Source: Dyella halodurans
GTDB lineage: Bacteria > Pseudomonadota > Gammaproteobacteria > Xanthomonadales > Rhodanobacteraceae
Direction: 5' to 3'
DNA: 64,000 nucleotides
Assembly (NCBI RefSeq): GCF_026283925.1
Contig: NZ_JAPDPF010000009.1
Coordinates: 62,001-126,000, forward strand
The translations under genes and the position numbers were made by a program. Shown here piece by piece: positions 23,803 through 32,858 of this stretch; the first letter of the stretch is position 1, and each line of letters opens with the position of its first letter. Under the pieces are notes generated by a model. The model was given only the letters and a program-made list of their open reading frames with translations. It did no database searches and was not told the DNA's origin.

Positions 23803-25959
23803 GTGCGGCGCGGCTGGAAGCTAGGGTGGTTGATGGTCGGCGGCGTCGCGGCGCTGATCATCGTGCTGCTTGTCGTGATCACCACGTTCGACTGGAATCG
23901 GCTCAAGCCGCGCATCAATGCGCAAGTCAGCGAGACCATCGGGCGCCCCTTCGCGATCCATGGCGATCTCAGCGTGCGCTGGCGACGCGCCACCGACGAA
24001 GGCGGCCTGGCGCTGATTCCGTGGCCGGAGTTCATTGCCCGCGACATCACCATCGCCAACCCTGCCTGGGCCAGGCAGGCGACATTCGCCCAGCTCGATG
24101 CCGTGCACTTCCGCGTCGCGCCGTGGCCGCTGCTCATGCATCGCATCGACATACCGGTGGTGTACCTGACGCATCCCGTGATCGATCTGGAACGCGACGC
24201 GCAAGGCCAGGCGACCTGGGATTTCACCCCGGCAACTGCCACCGCGCCGTCGGCGTGGCAGCTGGACCTGCACGCGATCGGCTTCGATCGTGGGCATATC
24301 GCCGTGAATGACGCGATCAACAAGGCCGAGCTGCAGGTCGCCGTGGAATCGCTCCAACACGCGATTCCGTATGAGCAGATCGTCGAGCAGCAATCGTCCG
24401 ACGCGCGCGAGCAGGCCAGCCGGACCGCCGGCGCGGCGGCGCGCAAGGAGCTCGCCAAGTCAGCCAGCGACAGCAGCGCTCAACCCGCCCACACACGCGC
24501 CACCTATCAATTCGCCTGGCAGGCGGACGGGCACTATCAAGGCGTACCCGCGAAGGGCAGCGGCAAGACGGGTGCGGTGCTGGCGCTGGAACAAACCGAT
24601 GAACCGTTCCCGCTGCAGGCCGATATGCATGTCGGCGACAACCATATCGCCCTGGTGGGAACGCTCACCGATCCGCTCCACCTCGCCGGGCTGGACGTGC
24701 GCCTGTGGTTCTCCGGCCGCAGCATGGCCAAGCTCTATCCGCTGATCGGCGTCACCCTGCCCGACACGCCGCCGTATGCCACCGAAGGTCATTTGAGGGC
24801 GAACCTGAAGCGCGGCGCCAGTCATTATTCCTATGAGCATTTCCGCGGCCGCGTCGGCGGCAGTGATATTGCCGGCGACCTGGCCTACGACACCGGCGGC
24901 GCGCGACCGAAACTGAGCGGCCAGGTGACATCACAGCTGGTGATGCTGTCCGACCTGGCACCGCTGATCGGTGCGGACACCAACACCGACAAACAGCAGC
25001 GCGGCGATGCGACGCCGCAACCCACCGACAAGGTCTTGCCGGTCGAGCCGTTCCGCACCGATCGCTGGCGCGCCATGGACGTCGACCTGACGTACAGCGC
25101 GGCACGCATCGAACGCGGGGCCGCACTTCCCATCGAAGCGCTCTCCACCCATGTCGTGATGATCGATGGAGTCATGCACCTGGACCCGCTCGCCTTCGGC
25201 CTTGCCGGGGGCAAGGTCAATGGCGACCTGCGCCTGGATGGCAGCAGCACGCCCATGCGCGGCGCCACGAAACTCAATGCTCGCCACCTGCAGCTCAAGC
25301 AGCTGTTTCCCAACTTCGAGCCGATGCGCACCAGCCTGGGCGAGATCAATGGCGATGCCGCGCTGAATGCACGCGGCAATTCGGTAAGCGACTTGCTCGG
25401 CACGGCAAGCGGCGAGGTCAAGCTACTGATGAACGACGGCGCCATCAGCAAGACCCTGCTGGAGACGGCCGGCCTCAATGTGGCCAATATCATCATCGGC
25501 AAGCTGTTCGGCGACAAGACGGTGAAGATCAACTGTGCCGCGTCCGATCTCACGGCGAGCAACGGTGTGTTCGAGACCCGCTTGTTCGTCTTCGATACCG
25601 AGGATGCCGTGATCAAGATCGATGGCAGCATCAATTTTGCCAATGAACAGCTCGATCTCGATGTCCGCCCGAATTCCAAGGGCCTGCGCATCTTCTCGCT
25701 GCGCTCTCCCCTCTATGTCAAAGGCACGCTGAAGAACCCTGACGTGGGCGTGCAACCAGGCCCGGTGATCCTGCGTGGCGGCGGCGCCCTGGCCCTGGGT
25801 GTGCTTGCGACACCGGTGGCCGCGCTGCTGCCGCTGGTCGCCACCAGCAAACACGACGAGACCAATAGCTGCGCCGACGTCCTCGAACAAATGCGCGGCC
25901 CCTCCAAGAGCCAGCCCGTGCCCGCCAAGGCGACGCCAAAGGCAGCCACTACGCACTGA
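23803..25959 (+). CDS. AsmA-family inner-membrane/periplasmic protein
   Basis: This is a 718-residue protein. One N-terminal membrane helix (LMVGGVAALIIVLLVVITTF) is followed by the AsmA N-terminal motif DWNRLKPRINAQVSETIGRPF and GDLSVRWR. The C-terminal half holds the AsmA-like repeats (DLRLDGSSTPMRG, GEINGDAALNARGNSVSDLLG, SGEVKLLMNDGAISKTLLE) and ends with a second hydrophobic stretch and a Lys/Pro/Ala tail. AsmA-like proteins are bridge-like lipid transport candidates across the periplasm. I chose GTG 23803, six bases after GGGAG; ATG 23755 is in frame but has no ribosome site. The length exceeds E. coli AsmA (617). Confidence 0.88.
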   Translation: MRRGWKLGWLMVGGVAALIIVLLVVITTFDWNRLKPRINAQVSETIGRPFAIHGDLSVRWRRATDEGGLALIPWPEFIARDITIANPAWARQATFAQLDAVHFRVAPWPLLMHRIDIPVVYLTHPVIDLERDAQGQATWDFTPATATAPSAWQLDLHAIGFDRGHIAVNDAINKAELQVAVESLQHAIPYEQIVEQQSSDAREQASRTAGAAARKELAKSASDSSAQPAHTRATYQFAWQADGHYQGVPAKGSGKTGAVLALEQTDEPFPLQADMHVGDNHIALVGTLTDPLHLAGLDVRLWFSGRSMAKLYPLIGVTLPDTPPYATEGHLRANLKRGASHYSYEHFRGRVGGSDIAGDLAYDTGGARPKLSGQVTSQLVMLSDLAPLIGADTNTDKQQRGDATPQPTDKVLPVEPFRTDRWRAMDVDLTYSAARIERGAALPIEALSTHVVMIDGVMHLDPLAFGLAGGKVNGDLRLDGSSTPMRGATKLNARHLQLKQLFPNFEPMRTSLGEINGDAALNARGNSVSDLLGTASGEVKLLMNDGAISKTLLETAGLNVANIIIGKLFGDKTVKINCAASDLTASNGVFETRLFVFDTEDAVIKIDGSINFANEQLDLDVRPNSKGLRIFSLRSPLYVKGTLKNPDVGVQPGPVILRGGGALALGVLATPVAALLPLVATSKHDETNSCADVLEQMRGPSKSQPVPAKATPKAATTH

Positions 25960-26032
25960 CAGCGCCTGCCGTTCCCGCCGGCCTGGGTGCGACCGCTAGA
26001 ATGCGGCGTTCCCCTCGCTCCGGCTCGTATTC

Positions 26033-26962
26033 ATGCAACCCGTCACCAAGGCCCGCTGGCAGATCCATTTCTGCGTCCTGCTGTGGGGCTTCACGGCCAT
26101 TCTCGGCAAGTTGATCACCTTGCCCGCCCTGCCTCTGGTGTGGTGGCGCATGCTGCTGGTGGTGGCGGCGCTGTTGCTGTTTCCGAGCGTGTGGCGCGGC
26201 CTGAAGACGATGCCGGCCAGGCTGCGCTGGGCCTACGCCGGCATCGGCGTGCTGGTGTCGCTGCATTGGCTGACGTTCTACGCCGCGATCAAGCTGGCGA
26301 ACGCCTCGGTGGCGGCAACCTGCATCGCGCTCGGGCCGGTCTTCCTCTCGCTGGTCGAACCATGGATTGCGCGTCGCAAATTCGATCCGCGCGAGTTGCT
26401 GATCGGCGTCGCGGTCGTACCCGGCGTGGCGATGGTGGTTGGCGGCGTGCCGGCACAGATGCGTCTGGGTATTGCCGTGGGCGCGCTGTCCGCGCTGCTG
26501 GTGGCGTTGTTCGGCTCATTCAACAAGCGACTGGTCGAGCATGCCGATCCGCTCACTGTGACCTGTATCGAGCTGGGCACGGGCACCGTGTTCCTCACCT
26601 TGCTGGCCCCGCTATTGCCGCACGTAGGCCCCGCCTTCGTGCTGCCCAGCCCGCACGATGCAGCCTTGCTGATGCTGCTGTCGTTCGGTTGCACCCTGCT
26701 GCCGTTTGCGCTGGCCCTGGTCGCCTTGCGCCATATGAGCGCCTTCGGCACGCAGATGGTGACCAATCTGGAGCCCGTTTACGCGATCCTGCTGGCCATC
26801 GTCCTGCTTGGCGAGCAACGCCAGCTGGATGGCTGGTTCTACGCGGGCGTCGCTGTCATCCTGGCTGCCGTGTTCATCCATCCGCTGCTCAGCCGCCAAC
26901 AGGCGGCTCCCTCCCAGCCCGAGTTGCTGGGCACGTCCGAAAGCCACGGCATCGTCGAATAG
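26033..26962 (+). CDS. DMT-superfamily transporter (EamA family)
   Basis: This 309-residue protein has ten hydrophobic segments arranged as two EamA repeats; the second begins near GIAVGALSALLVALFGSFNKRL. The N-terminus has HFCVLLWGFTAILGKLI and the C-terminus NLEPVYAILLAIVLLGEQ, the typical EamA end of the last repeat. It should be a drug/metabolite exporter of unknown substrate. A TAGAAT -10-like hexamer lies about 36 bases before the ATG, and no clear Shine-Dalgarno is visible. It is followed 79 bases later by the first Ca2+/H+ antiporter gene on the same strand. Confidence 0.9.
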   Translation: MQPVTKARWQIHFCVLLWGFTAILGKLITLPALPLVWWRMLLVVAALLLFPSVWRGLKTMPARLRWAYAGIGVLVSLHWLTFYAAIKLANASVAATCIALGPVFLSLVEPWIARRKFDPRELLIGVAVVPGVAMVVGGVPAQMRLGIAVGALSALLVALFGSFNKRLVEHADPLTVTCIELGTGTVFLTLLAPLLPHVGPAFVLPSPHDAALLMLLSFGCTLLPFALALVALRHMSAFGTQMVTNLEPVYAILLAIVLLGEQRQLDGWFYAGVAVILAAVFIHPLLSRQQAAPSQPELLGTSESHGIVE

Positions 26963-27041
26963 CCCCCAAGCCCGCACGACTGCGGCTAAAGTACGCCGGA
27001 ACGAGCAGTCGGGTTCTTCCAACCTTGGCGGGGTGGCGAGG

Positions 27042-28160
27042 ATGAGGCTCAGCAGCGTGCCGTCGGTCTTGCGGGTCGAGTGGTTCCTGGCCGTGAGCAT
27101 GGCCACTTGTGTCGTGTTCCTGATCTTCGGCGACCGGCCGCTGGGCAGGCTGGATGAGCCGCTGCAGCTTGGCCTCGCCTTCGCCTGGTTGTTCTTCGTG
27201 ATACTCGGCGCGGCGCTGGCCGTCGTGCGCCATGCCGACCAGCTCGGTGAGAAGCTGGGCGAGCCCTACGGCACGCTGATCCTGACCTTGTCGATCACCT
27301 CGATCGAGGTCATCAGCATCACCGCCATCATGTTGCATGGCGAGAACAATCCGACGCTCGCGCGCGACACCTTGTTTGCGGTCACCATGATCGTCCTCAA
27401 CGGCATGGTCGGACTGTCCCTGCTGATCGGCGGATGGCGACACCGTGAGCAGCACTACAACCTGCAGGGTGCCAATGCCTATCTTGGCGTGGTGATTCCG
27501 CTCGGGGTACTGGCCCTGGTGATGCCGAACTTCACCGTGACCACGGCGGGGCCGACCTTGTCCTTTGCGCAGGAGTCGTTCATCGCGATCATCTCGGCGG
27601 GCTTGTATGTCGCCTTCCTCACCTTGCAGACGAAGCGGCACCGCGCCTACTTCGCAGGCTCCGGGCACGACGACGATACCCACGCGGCCGCTGGTCACCG
27701 CGCACCCACGCACCTGTTGACGCATGCCGTCCTGCTCGTGGTCTACATGGCCCAGGTGGTGTTTCTTGCCGAGAAGCTGGCCCACCCGGTGGATTACGTC
27801 GTTGAAACGATGAAGTGGCCGGCCGCCCTCGCCGGCCTGACCATGGCGGTGCTGGTGGCCACGCCCGAAGCCATTGGCGCGGTACGCGCCGCGCGTGCCA
27901 ATCACATGCAGCGATCGGTGAATATCTTCCTGGGCTCGGTGCTGTCGACCATCGGCCTCACCATTCCGCTGATCCTGATGATCAGCCACCTGACCCAGCA
28001 CCCCATCGTGCTGGGACTCGAACATACCGACCTGCTGCTCTTCACGCTGACGCTCGCCTTATGCGTCGTGACCTTTTCGAGCGGTCACACCAACATCATG
28101 CAGGGCGCCGTACACCTGATCCTGTTCGTCGCGTATCTGTTCTTCATCTTTCAGGGATAG
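27042..28160 (+). CDS. Ca2+/H+ (cation:proton) antiporter, ChaA-like, copy 1
   Basis: This is a 372-residue, eleven-helix membrane protein of the CaCA superfamily. The two inverted alpha repeats are visible: GEPYGTLILTLSITSIEVI with its acidic Glu, and VATPEAIGAVRAARANHMQ in the second half. A His/Asp-rich cytoplasmic loop (SGHDDDTHAAAGHRAPTH) separates the halves, like the regulatory acidic loop of CaCA proteins. ATG 27042 follows GGCGAGG; the frame is open upstream into the DMT gene. ChaA of E. coli (366 residues) exchanges Ca2+, Na+ or K+ for protons. A second paralogue lies 15 kb away. Confidence 0.9.
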   Translation: MRLSSVPSVLRVEWFLAVSMATCVVFLIFGDRPLGRLDEPLQLGLAFAWLFFVILGAALAVVRHADQLGEKLGEPYGTLILTLSITSIEVISITAIMLHGENNPTLARDTLFAVTMIVLNGMVGLSLLIGGWRHREQHYNLQGANAYLGVVIPLGVLALVMPNFTVTTAGPTLSFAQESFIAIISAGLYVAFLTLQTKRHRAYFAGSGHDDDTHAAAGHRAPTHLLTHAVLLVVYMAQVVFLAEKLAHPVDYVVETMKWPAALAGLTMAVLVATPEAIGAVRAARANHMQRSVNIFLGSVLSTIGLTIPLILMISHLTQHPIVLGLEHTDLLLFTLTLALCVVTFSSGHTNIMQGAVHLILFVAYLFFIFQG

Positions 28161-28269
28161 CTGCAGCCGCTCTCGATAAATGTGCTGACCGGCCCCATCG
28201 ATAACCGTGGGCAGAATGTCACCTGCCCCGTCCCCAACGCATGCCCCCATTCCCCGGAGAACACGTTCG

Positions 28270-28911
28270 ATGAAGATTGTCCTGTTTGGTGCCACCGGCC
28301 ATGTCGGCCATGCCATCCTCGATGAAGCCCTTTCACGCGGCCACGACGTAACGGCCATCGTCCGCGATCCGTCGCGCCTGTCGCGCGCCGATGCGCATCT
28401 CAAGATCGTGACTGGCGACGTGACGCGCCCGCCAAGCTGGCTGGACGCCGTCCGCGGCGCCGATGTCGTCATCGCCAGCCTCTCCGCGCGCCGCGACGGC
28501 ACGCCCGACAGCATTCCCGGCAATGCGGCGACCCTGCTCGAGTATCTGCCACAAGCCGGTGCGAAGCGCCTCGTATGGGTAGGTGGTGCCGGCTCACTCG
28601 AAACCGCTCCTGGTGTACGCGTGGTTGACGATCCGCATTTCCCCGACGCGTGGAAGGCCGAAGCGAACGGCCAGGCCAAGGCATTGGACGTGTTCCGCGC
28701 CAGCACGTCCGACCTCGCGTGGACCTATGTCAGCCCGGCGGCCTTGCTGGAAGACGGCCCGCGCACTGGAAAGTATCGAGTAGGTGGCGACCAGCTATTG
28801 GTCGACGCCAGCGGCAAGAGCCACATCAGCATCCCCGACTACGCCATGGCCCTGTTGGATCGCGTGGAAAAGAACGACGCGCGGCGCCAGCGCATCACCG
28901 TGGCCTATTGA
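28270..28911 (+). CDS. NAD(P)-binding atypical SDR (NAD(P)H-binding, YwnB-like)
   Basis: This 213-residue protein starts MKIVLFGATGHVGHAILDEAL: GATGHVG is the dinucleotide-binding loop of atypical SDRs. GDVTRP, ADVVIASLSARRDG and LVWVGGAGSLE follow, as in the YwnB/HSCARG-like group that senses or reduces NAD(P). There is no canonical Tyr-x-x-x-Lys. The C-terminus ends with the typical ISIPDYAMALLDRVEK. It lies 109 bases downstream of the antiporter and convergent to the copper operon. A reductase of flavin or quinone type, or a redox sensor, is possible; substrate unknown. Confidence 0.85.
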   Translation: MKIVLFGATGHVGHAILDEALSRGHDVTAIVRDPSRLSRADAHLKIVTGDVTRPPSWLDAVRGADVVIASLSARRDGTPDSIPGNAATLLEYLPQAGAKRLVWVGGAGSLETAPGVRVVDDPHFPDAWKAEANGQAKALDVFRASTSDLAWTYVSPAALLEDGPRTGKYRVGGDQLLVDASGKSHISIPDYAMALLDRVEKNDARRQRITVAY

Positions 28912-28957
28912 TCCTGCGTGGCGGGCGGCTCTCGGCCGCCCGCCACGTACCACACGA

Positions 28958-29572
28958 CTAATGCGAACCGTGATCGTCGTGATCATGGCCAGCATGGCTG
29001 TCGTGATCATCGTCGTGACCCGGCCCGCCCGGCTCGTCAGGATGCGCATGTTCGTGGCCACCGTGGCCGTTGTTGACCGGCACCCCCGCCATCGCCTCGA
29101 ACGTGGCTTCGTCGAGCGTCGGCAGCTTGCGCACGAAGGCCACCATGTCCCAGATCGCCGCATCGTCGTGGCTCAAGCCCCAGGCCGGCATGGCAGTGAG
29201 CTTGACGCCGTGCTTGATGACCCAGAACGCCTCGGCCGCATCGTGCACGCCATGCCTGGACAGATCCGGTGGCTGCGGGTAAAGACCCGTGCGCAGCTCG
29301 GTTTCATGCATGCCTGGCGTGAGATGACAGGCTGCGCACATGGCCGCATAGTGACCGGCGCCACGGCGAATGCGTTGTGGATCATCCAGATCAGGCACGC
29401 TGATGCCGGAGGCCTGATGTTCGATGGAGCGGTCACGCAAGCTCGCAATCACCCGCGCCGTCAGCGGCCAATGCGGACGATCCGCCCCGATGTCATAGAC
29501 GCCCGACCAGACAAACACGGCCGCAGCCGCCAGCGCGACCAGCGTAGACAGCACGATGGCAAAGACTTTCAT
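28958..29572 (-). CDS. Membrane-anchored c-type cytochrome with His-rich tail
   Basis: This is a 204-residue protein. An N-terminal membrane helix (MKVFAIVLSTLVALAAAAVF) anchors a single-heme domain with CAACH at 79-83 and a probable axial Met in KLTAMPAWG. The last 35 residues are almost entirely His, Asp and Gly (GHEHAHPDEPGGPGHDDDHD and further), a likely metal-binding tail. GAGGGG lies eight bases before ATG 29572. The gene follows copB by 11 bases, so it is the last gene of the copper operon. It could pass electrons to or from the multicopper oxidase, or buffer copper; neither is shown. Confidence 0.88.
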   Translation of the reverse strand: MKVFAIVLSTLVALAAAAVFVWSGVYDIGADRPHWPLTARVIASLRDRSIEHQASGISVPDLDDPQRIRRGAGHYAAMCAACHLTPGMHETELRTGLYPQPPDLSRHGVHDAAEAFWVIKHGVKLTAMPAWGLSHDDAAIWDMVAFVRKLPTLDEATFEAMAGVPVNNGHGGHEHAHPDEPGGPGHDDDHDSHAGHDHDDHGSH

Positions 29573-29583
29573 CAGCAGTCCCC

Positions 29584-30504
29584 TCAAAACCAAAACCTGA
29601 CACCGGCCAGCCACGTCGTTTCGCGTGCGTGCAGGCTAGTGCCATCCATCACGCCATCTTCGCCCCCGAAGCGACGCGTCCAGTTGATACCGACATAGGG
29701 GGCGAATTTCCGGCTGAACTCGTAGCGCAGGCGCAGGCCCGCTTCGACATCCGACAGCCCCGATGAAATACCGCGTTGCGGATCGTCCTTGCCGTAGAAG
29801 TTCAGCTCCAGCTTCGGCGCCAGGATCAGCCGCTGGGTGAAACGCAGGTCGTAGCTGGCCTCGAAACGTGCCGCCGTGCGGCCCTGCTCGCCGACGTAGA
29901 AGGTGGCCTGCGTTTCGAACCAGTACGGCGCCAGCCCCTGCACCCCAAACGCTGCCCACTGGCGGTTCGGTCCCTGGCCGACATCCTGGCGCAGGCCCAG
30001 CTGCCAGTCCCAGAAGCTGGTCCACGCATGGCTCCACAGCACGTCGACGCGCCCATCCTGGGTGCCTGCACCATTGCGCTCGCCTTCCGTCTTCAGCCAC
30101 AAACGGTCGATGCCGTTGCCCCACCAACCCTCTGCCTCCCAACGGGTGGCGTAATCACCATTCGTGCTGCGGCCACGCTCCAGGCGATCGATCAGCAGCA
30201 TGCCCAGCGGCGGTGACGGATTCATTTCCATCGCATCCGTCATCTCGGCAGGCGTCATGGCATGCATGCTGCTCGATGGCGGCGGTGGCGGCACATGGTC
30301 GTTGGGCGGACGTGTGTCCTGCACTGGCGGCTGCGACGCCACCGCATGATCCGCATGTGCATCATCGTGGTCGGCGCGCGGCTCCTGCGCTGCGGATGTC
30401 GACGTACCAGGCATATCGGCCATGTTCATGCTTTGTGCCCATGCCGAAACGGGCAAGGCCGTCAGGAGTGCCAGCGCGGCCGGTAGTAGTTTGAGACGGC
30501 TCAT
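29584..30504 (-). CDS. copB: Copper resistance outer-membrane protein CopB
   Basis: This is a 306-residue CopB-family protein. A signal peptide (MSRLKLLPAALALLTALPVS) is followed by a Met/His/Pro-rich copper-binding stretch (MNMADMPGTSTSAAQEP, HDDAHADH, PPPPPSSSMHAM). The beta-barrel begins near MLLIDRLERG and ends LAGVRFWF, with ENWW-type aromatic repeats and GLSDVEAGLRLRYEFSRKFAPYVG, the conserved CopB C-terminal region. ATG 30504 overlaps the copA stop (ATGA). CopB is thought to bind or block copper at the outer membrane. The frame is open upstream inside copA but without a start signal. Confidence 0.93.
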   Translation of the reverse strand: MSRLKLLPAALALLTALPVSAWAQSMNMADMPGTSTSAAQEPRADHDDAHADHAVASQPPVQDTRPPNDHVPPPPPSSSMHAMTPAEMTDAMEMNPSPPLGMLLIDRLERGRSTNGDYATRWEAEGWWGNGIDRLWLKTEGERNGAGTQDGRVDVLWSHAWTSFWDWQLGLRQDVGQGPNRQWAAFGVQGLAPYWFETQATFYVGEQGRTAARFEASYDLRFTQRLILAPKLELNFYGKDDPQRGISSGLSDVEAGLRLRYEFSRKFAPYVGINWTRRFGGEDGVMDGTSLHARETTWLAGVRFWF

Positions 30505-32252
30505 GCCACCACCACCTCGCGGAACATGCCCGCCATATGGAACAGCAGATGACAGTGGAAGGCCCAGCGCCCCGGGGCATCGGCGCTCACCCGGTAGCTC
30601 ACGCGCTGCGCGGGCTGTATCACCACGGTGTGCTTGCGCGCCAGAAACTCGCCTTGCGGCGATTCCAGTTCGCTCCACATGCCATGCAGATGGATGGGAT
30701 GCGACATCATCGTGTCGTTCACCAGCACGATGCGTACGTGCTCTCCATGACGTAGCCGCAATGGGCCGGCTTCGGAGGCCAGCACGCCGTCGAACGACCA
30801 GCGATAACGCTCCATATTGCCGGTCAGGCGCAAGGTGATTTCGCGATCCACCCGCGGCGATATCGGCGCATTGACCGAGCGCAGATCGGCATAGCTCAAC
30901 ACGCGGCGGCCATTGCCGCGCAGGCCGACGCCCGGGTCGTCGAGATTGTTGCGCGGCGTGGCAACGCGCATGTCCACTTCCGGCCCCGTCTTCAATGGAG
31001 GAGCGGCCTGGTCATGAGGCATGGGCATCGCCGGCATACCCGGCATGCCGGGCATCTCCATGGCCATGCCGGCCATGTCGTGGCTCATGCCTCCATGCCC
31101 CATGTCGCCATGTTGCATCGCCCCCATCATGTCGCTCATGTCGAGCAACGGGCGCGGGTCGAGCGCAGGCACCGCGGCGTCCATGCCGGCACGTGGCGCC
31201 AGCGTGGCGCGCGCGAAACCGGAGCGGTCCATGCTCTGCGCAAAAATGCTCCAGGCGCGGTCGGCGGTGGGTTCCACGATGACGTCGTAGGTCTCGCCAT
31301 TGCCGATGCGGAATTCATCCACGCTCACCGGTTCGATCGCCTGGCCGTCTGCGGCAACCACGGTCATCTTCAGCCCGGGGATGCGCACATCAAAAAACGT
31401 CATCGATGCGCCATTGATGAAGCGCAGGCGGACCTTGTCGCCCGCATCGAACAGGCCCGTCCAGTTCCCCGCAGGCGTCTGGCCATTGAGCAGATAGGTG
31501 TAGGTGGCGCCCGAGACATCGGCAAGATCGCTGCGATCCATGCGCATGCGATTCCACATCTGCCGCTGCGCCAACGCCGGCGCCACGCCTTCGCGCCCCA
31601 CATCCTGCAGGAAGTCGCCAACGGTCGGCTTGCCCTGGTTGTAGTAGCCGCTTTGCTTCCTGAGGTTCGCGTAGAGCGTTTCCGGCCGGGTATCCGACCA
31701 GTCGCTCAGCACGATCGTATAGTCGCGCTGCGCGGCATGGCGCTCGCCCTCGCGAGGCTCGATCACGATGGGACCGTACAGCCCGGTCTGCTCCTGGAAG
31801 CCCGCATGGCCGTGATACCAGTACGTGCCGGACTGATTCACGGTGAAGCGATAGACGTACTCCCCGCCAGGGGGAATGCCGTCAAAGCTCAGGCCCGGCA
31901 CGCCATCCATATCGGCCGGCAACACGATGCCGTGCCAATGGATGGAACTCGGCACTGCGAGTCGATTGCGCACGCGCAGGGTTACCGGTTCGCCCTGCCG
32001 CCAGCGCAGCAAGGGCGCCGGCAACTGGCCATTCACGACGGTGGCCAGGCGCCGCTGGCCGGTGAAATTGACCGGCAACTCGGCGATGTCGAGTTCGAAA
32101 TGATTGCCGCTCAGCTCGCTACGCGGGGCCACGGCCTGCGCCAGCGCGCCATCGCGCCACAGGCCAAGCCCGGCCGCTATCCCGCCTAGCGCCAATCCCT
32201 GTACGAAACGCCGCCGCGGCAGCTGGATGCCACGCGGATCTTGCTTGTCCAT
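30501..32252 (-). CDS. copA: Copper resistance multicopper oxidase CopA (Tat-exported)
   Basis: This is a 583-residue periplasmic multicopper oxidase. Tat signal RRRFVQG is at residues 13-19. The cupredoxin copper motifs are present: SIHWHG, WYHGHAGF, HPIHLHGMW and FHCHLLFHMAGM. A Met-rich segment (MQHGDMGHGGMSHDMAGM and on) lies in the third domain, as in PcoA/CopA. It oxidises Cu(I) to the less toxic Cu(II). In the last motif the axial Met is four residues after the final His, whereas other CopA/CueO proteins I recall have five. GGAGT precedes ATG 32252. It is flanked by a CopL-like gene upstream and copB downstream. Confidence 0.95.
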   Translation of the reverse strand: MDKQDPRGIQLPRRRFVQGLALGGIAAGLGLWRDGALAQAVAPRSELSGNHFELDIAELPVNFTGQRRLATVVNGQLPAPLLRWRQGEPVTLRVRNRLAVPSSIHWHGIVLPADMDGVPGLSFDGIPPGGEYVYRFTVNQSGTYWYHGHAGFQEQTGLYGPIVIEPREGERHAAQRDYTIVLSDWSDTRPETLYANLRKQSGYYNQGKPTVGDFLQDVGREGVAPALAQRQMWNRMRMDRSDLADVSGATYTYLLNGQTPAGNWTGLFDAGDKVRLRFINGASMTFFDVRIPGLKMTVVAADGQAIEPVSVDEFRIGNGETYDVIVEPTADRAWSIFAQSMDRSGFARATLAPRAGMDAAVPALDPRPLLDMSDMMGAMQHGDMGHGGMSHDMAGMAMEMPGMPGMPAMPMPHDQAAPPLKTGPEVDMRVATPRNNLDDPGVGLRGNGRRVLSYADLRSVNAPISPRVDREITLRLTGNMERYRWSFDGVLASEAGPLRLRHGEHVRIVLVNDTMMSHPIHLHGMWSELESPQGEFLARKHTVVIQPAQRVSYRVSADAPGRWAFHCHLLFHMAGMFREVVVA

Positions 32253-32332
32253 TGCATCACTCCGTCATGCGTGCCCGCAAAGCGGGCGCATCGAACCGGC
32301 CGCAGCGGCGGCCCCTTGCAGCGAACGGAGAA

Positions 32333-32686
32333 TCAGGCGACCGGGGGCCGCAACGGAGGTTCGTGGACGGGCTGCGGCGCGTTCTCGCCACCTGCCATCC
32401 ATCCCGCGTCAGGCGGCAGCGCATGCGGCAGTCCCGGCGGGAATGAACATGGCACCGCGGCCGTGGCATGCGCGCAGGCGCAATCCGGCGTCGCCGCTGC
32501 GGCATGCCCGGGCGCGTGGTCTGGCGTATCTGCCGCAGAATGCATCGTCATCGACATCGATGAACCCATCGCCGTGCAACACCCTGGTTGCGCCCAGGCC
32601 ACGCTCGCCAGCGTCAGCCACGCGCACAGTGCCAGCGCGAATAAGGCGCGGCAGCGACGCAGGCGGCGAAAGAGGTGGCGCGACAT
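32333..32686 (-). CDS. CopL-like small exported Cys/His/Met protein, first gene of the copper operon
   Basis: This 117-residue protein has an Arg-rich signal peptide (MSRHLFRRLRRCRALFALAL, cut near WAQ) and a mature part full of thiol, Met and His residues: QPGCCTAMGSSMSMTMHS, then DCACAH and a final Cys. It ends in a Pro-rich tail (PVHEPPLRPPVA). Position (80 bases before copA, same strand) and composition match the copL/DUF2946-type genes that precede copAB in xanthomonads. In that group the small protein, or its translation, tunes copA expression. An in-frame ATG at 32740 has a better SD-like GGAA and is an alternative start. Not annotated as a metal chaperone by any motif I can prove. Confidence 0.7.
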   Translation of the reverse strand: MSRHLFRRLRRCRALFALALCAWLTLASVAWAQPGCCTAMGSSMSMTMHSAADTPDHAPGHAAAATPDCACAHATAAVPCSFPPGLPHALPPDAGWMAGGENAPQPVHEPPLRPPVA

Positions 32687-32826
32687 GGCCCGAGCATAGC
32701 CATCCGACCAAGGCCAGCTCAACTCTGGAGTTGGCTTCATGAGGTATTCCGGCGCTGAAGGCGCGTTCCGGCACGCCCTGACTGAGCCGATTCCGGTGCC
32801 AAAAAACGCCACTTCCCACTTCCACC

Positions 32827-32832
32827 TATAAT
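32827..32832 (+). promoter_or_regulatory. Consensus -10 (TATAAT) of rlmJ
   Basis: TATAAT lies 27 bases before the rlmJ ATG and is followed by TGCCCGCC. The same TATAATTGCC string stands before tesB at 50158, and TACACTTGCCCGC before mfd. No good -35 TTGACA is seen at the usual spacing. Confidence 0.55.
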
Positions 32833-32858
32833 TGCCCGCCACATGGCGCCCTTCCCCT

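Noticed and set aside
31014-32189. A 391-residue open frame antisense to copA
   Set aside because: His/Arg-rich shadow; CopA motifs on the minus strand explain the region.
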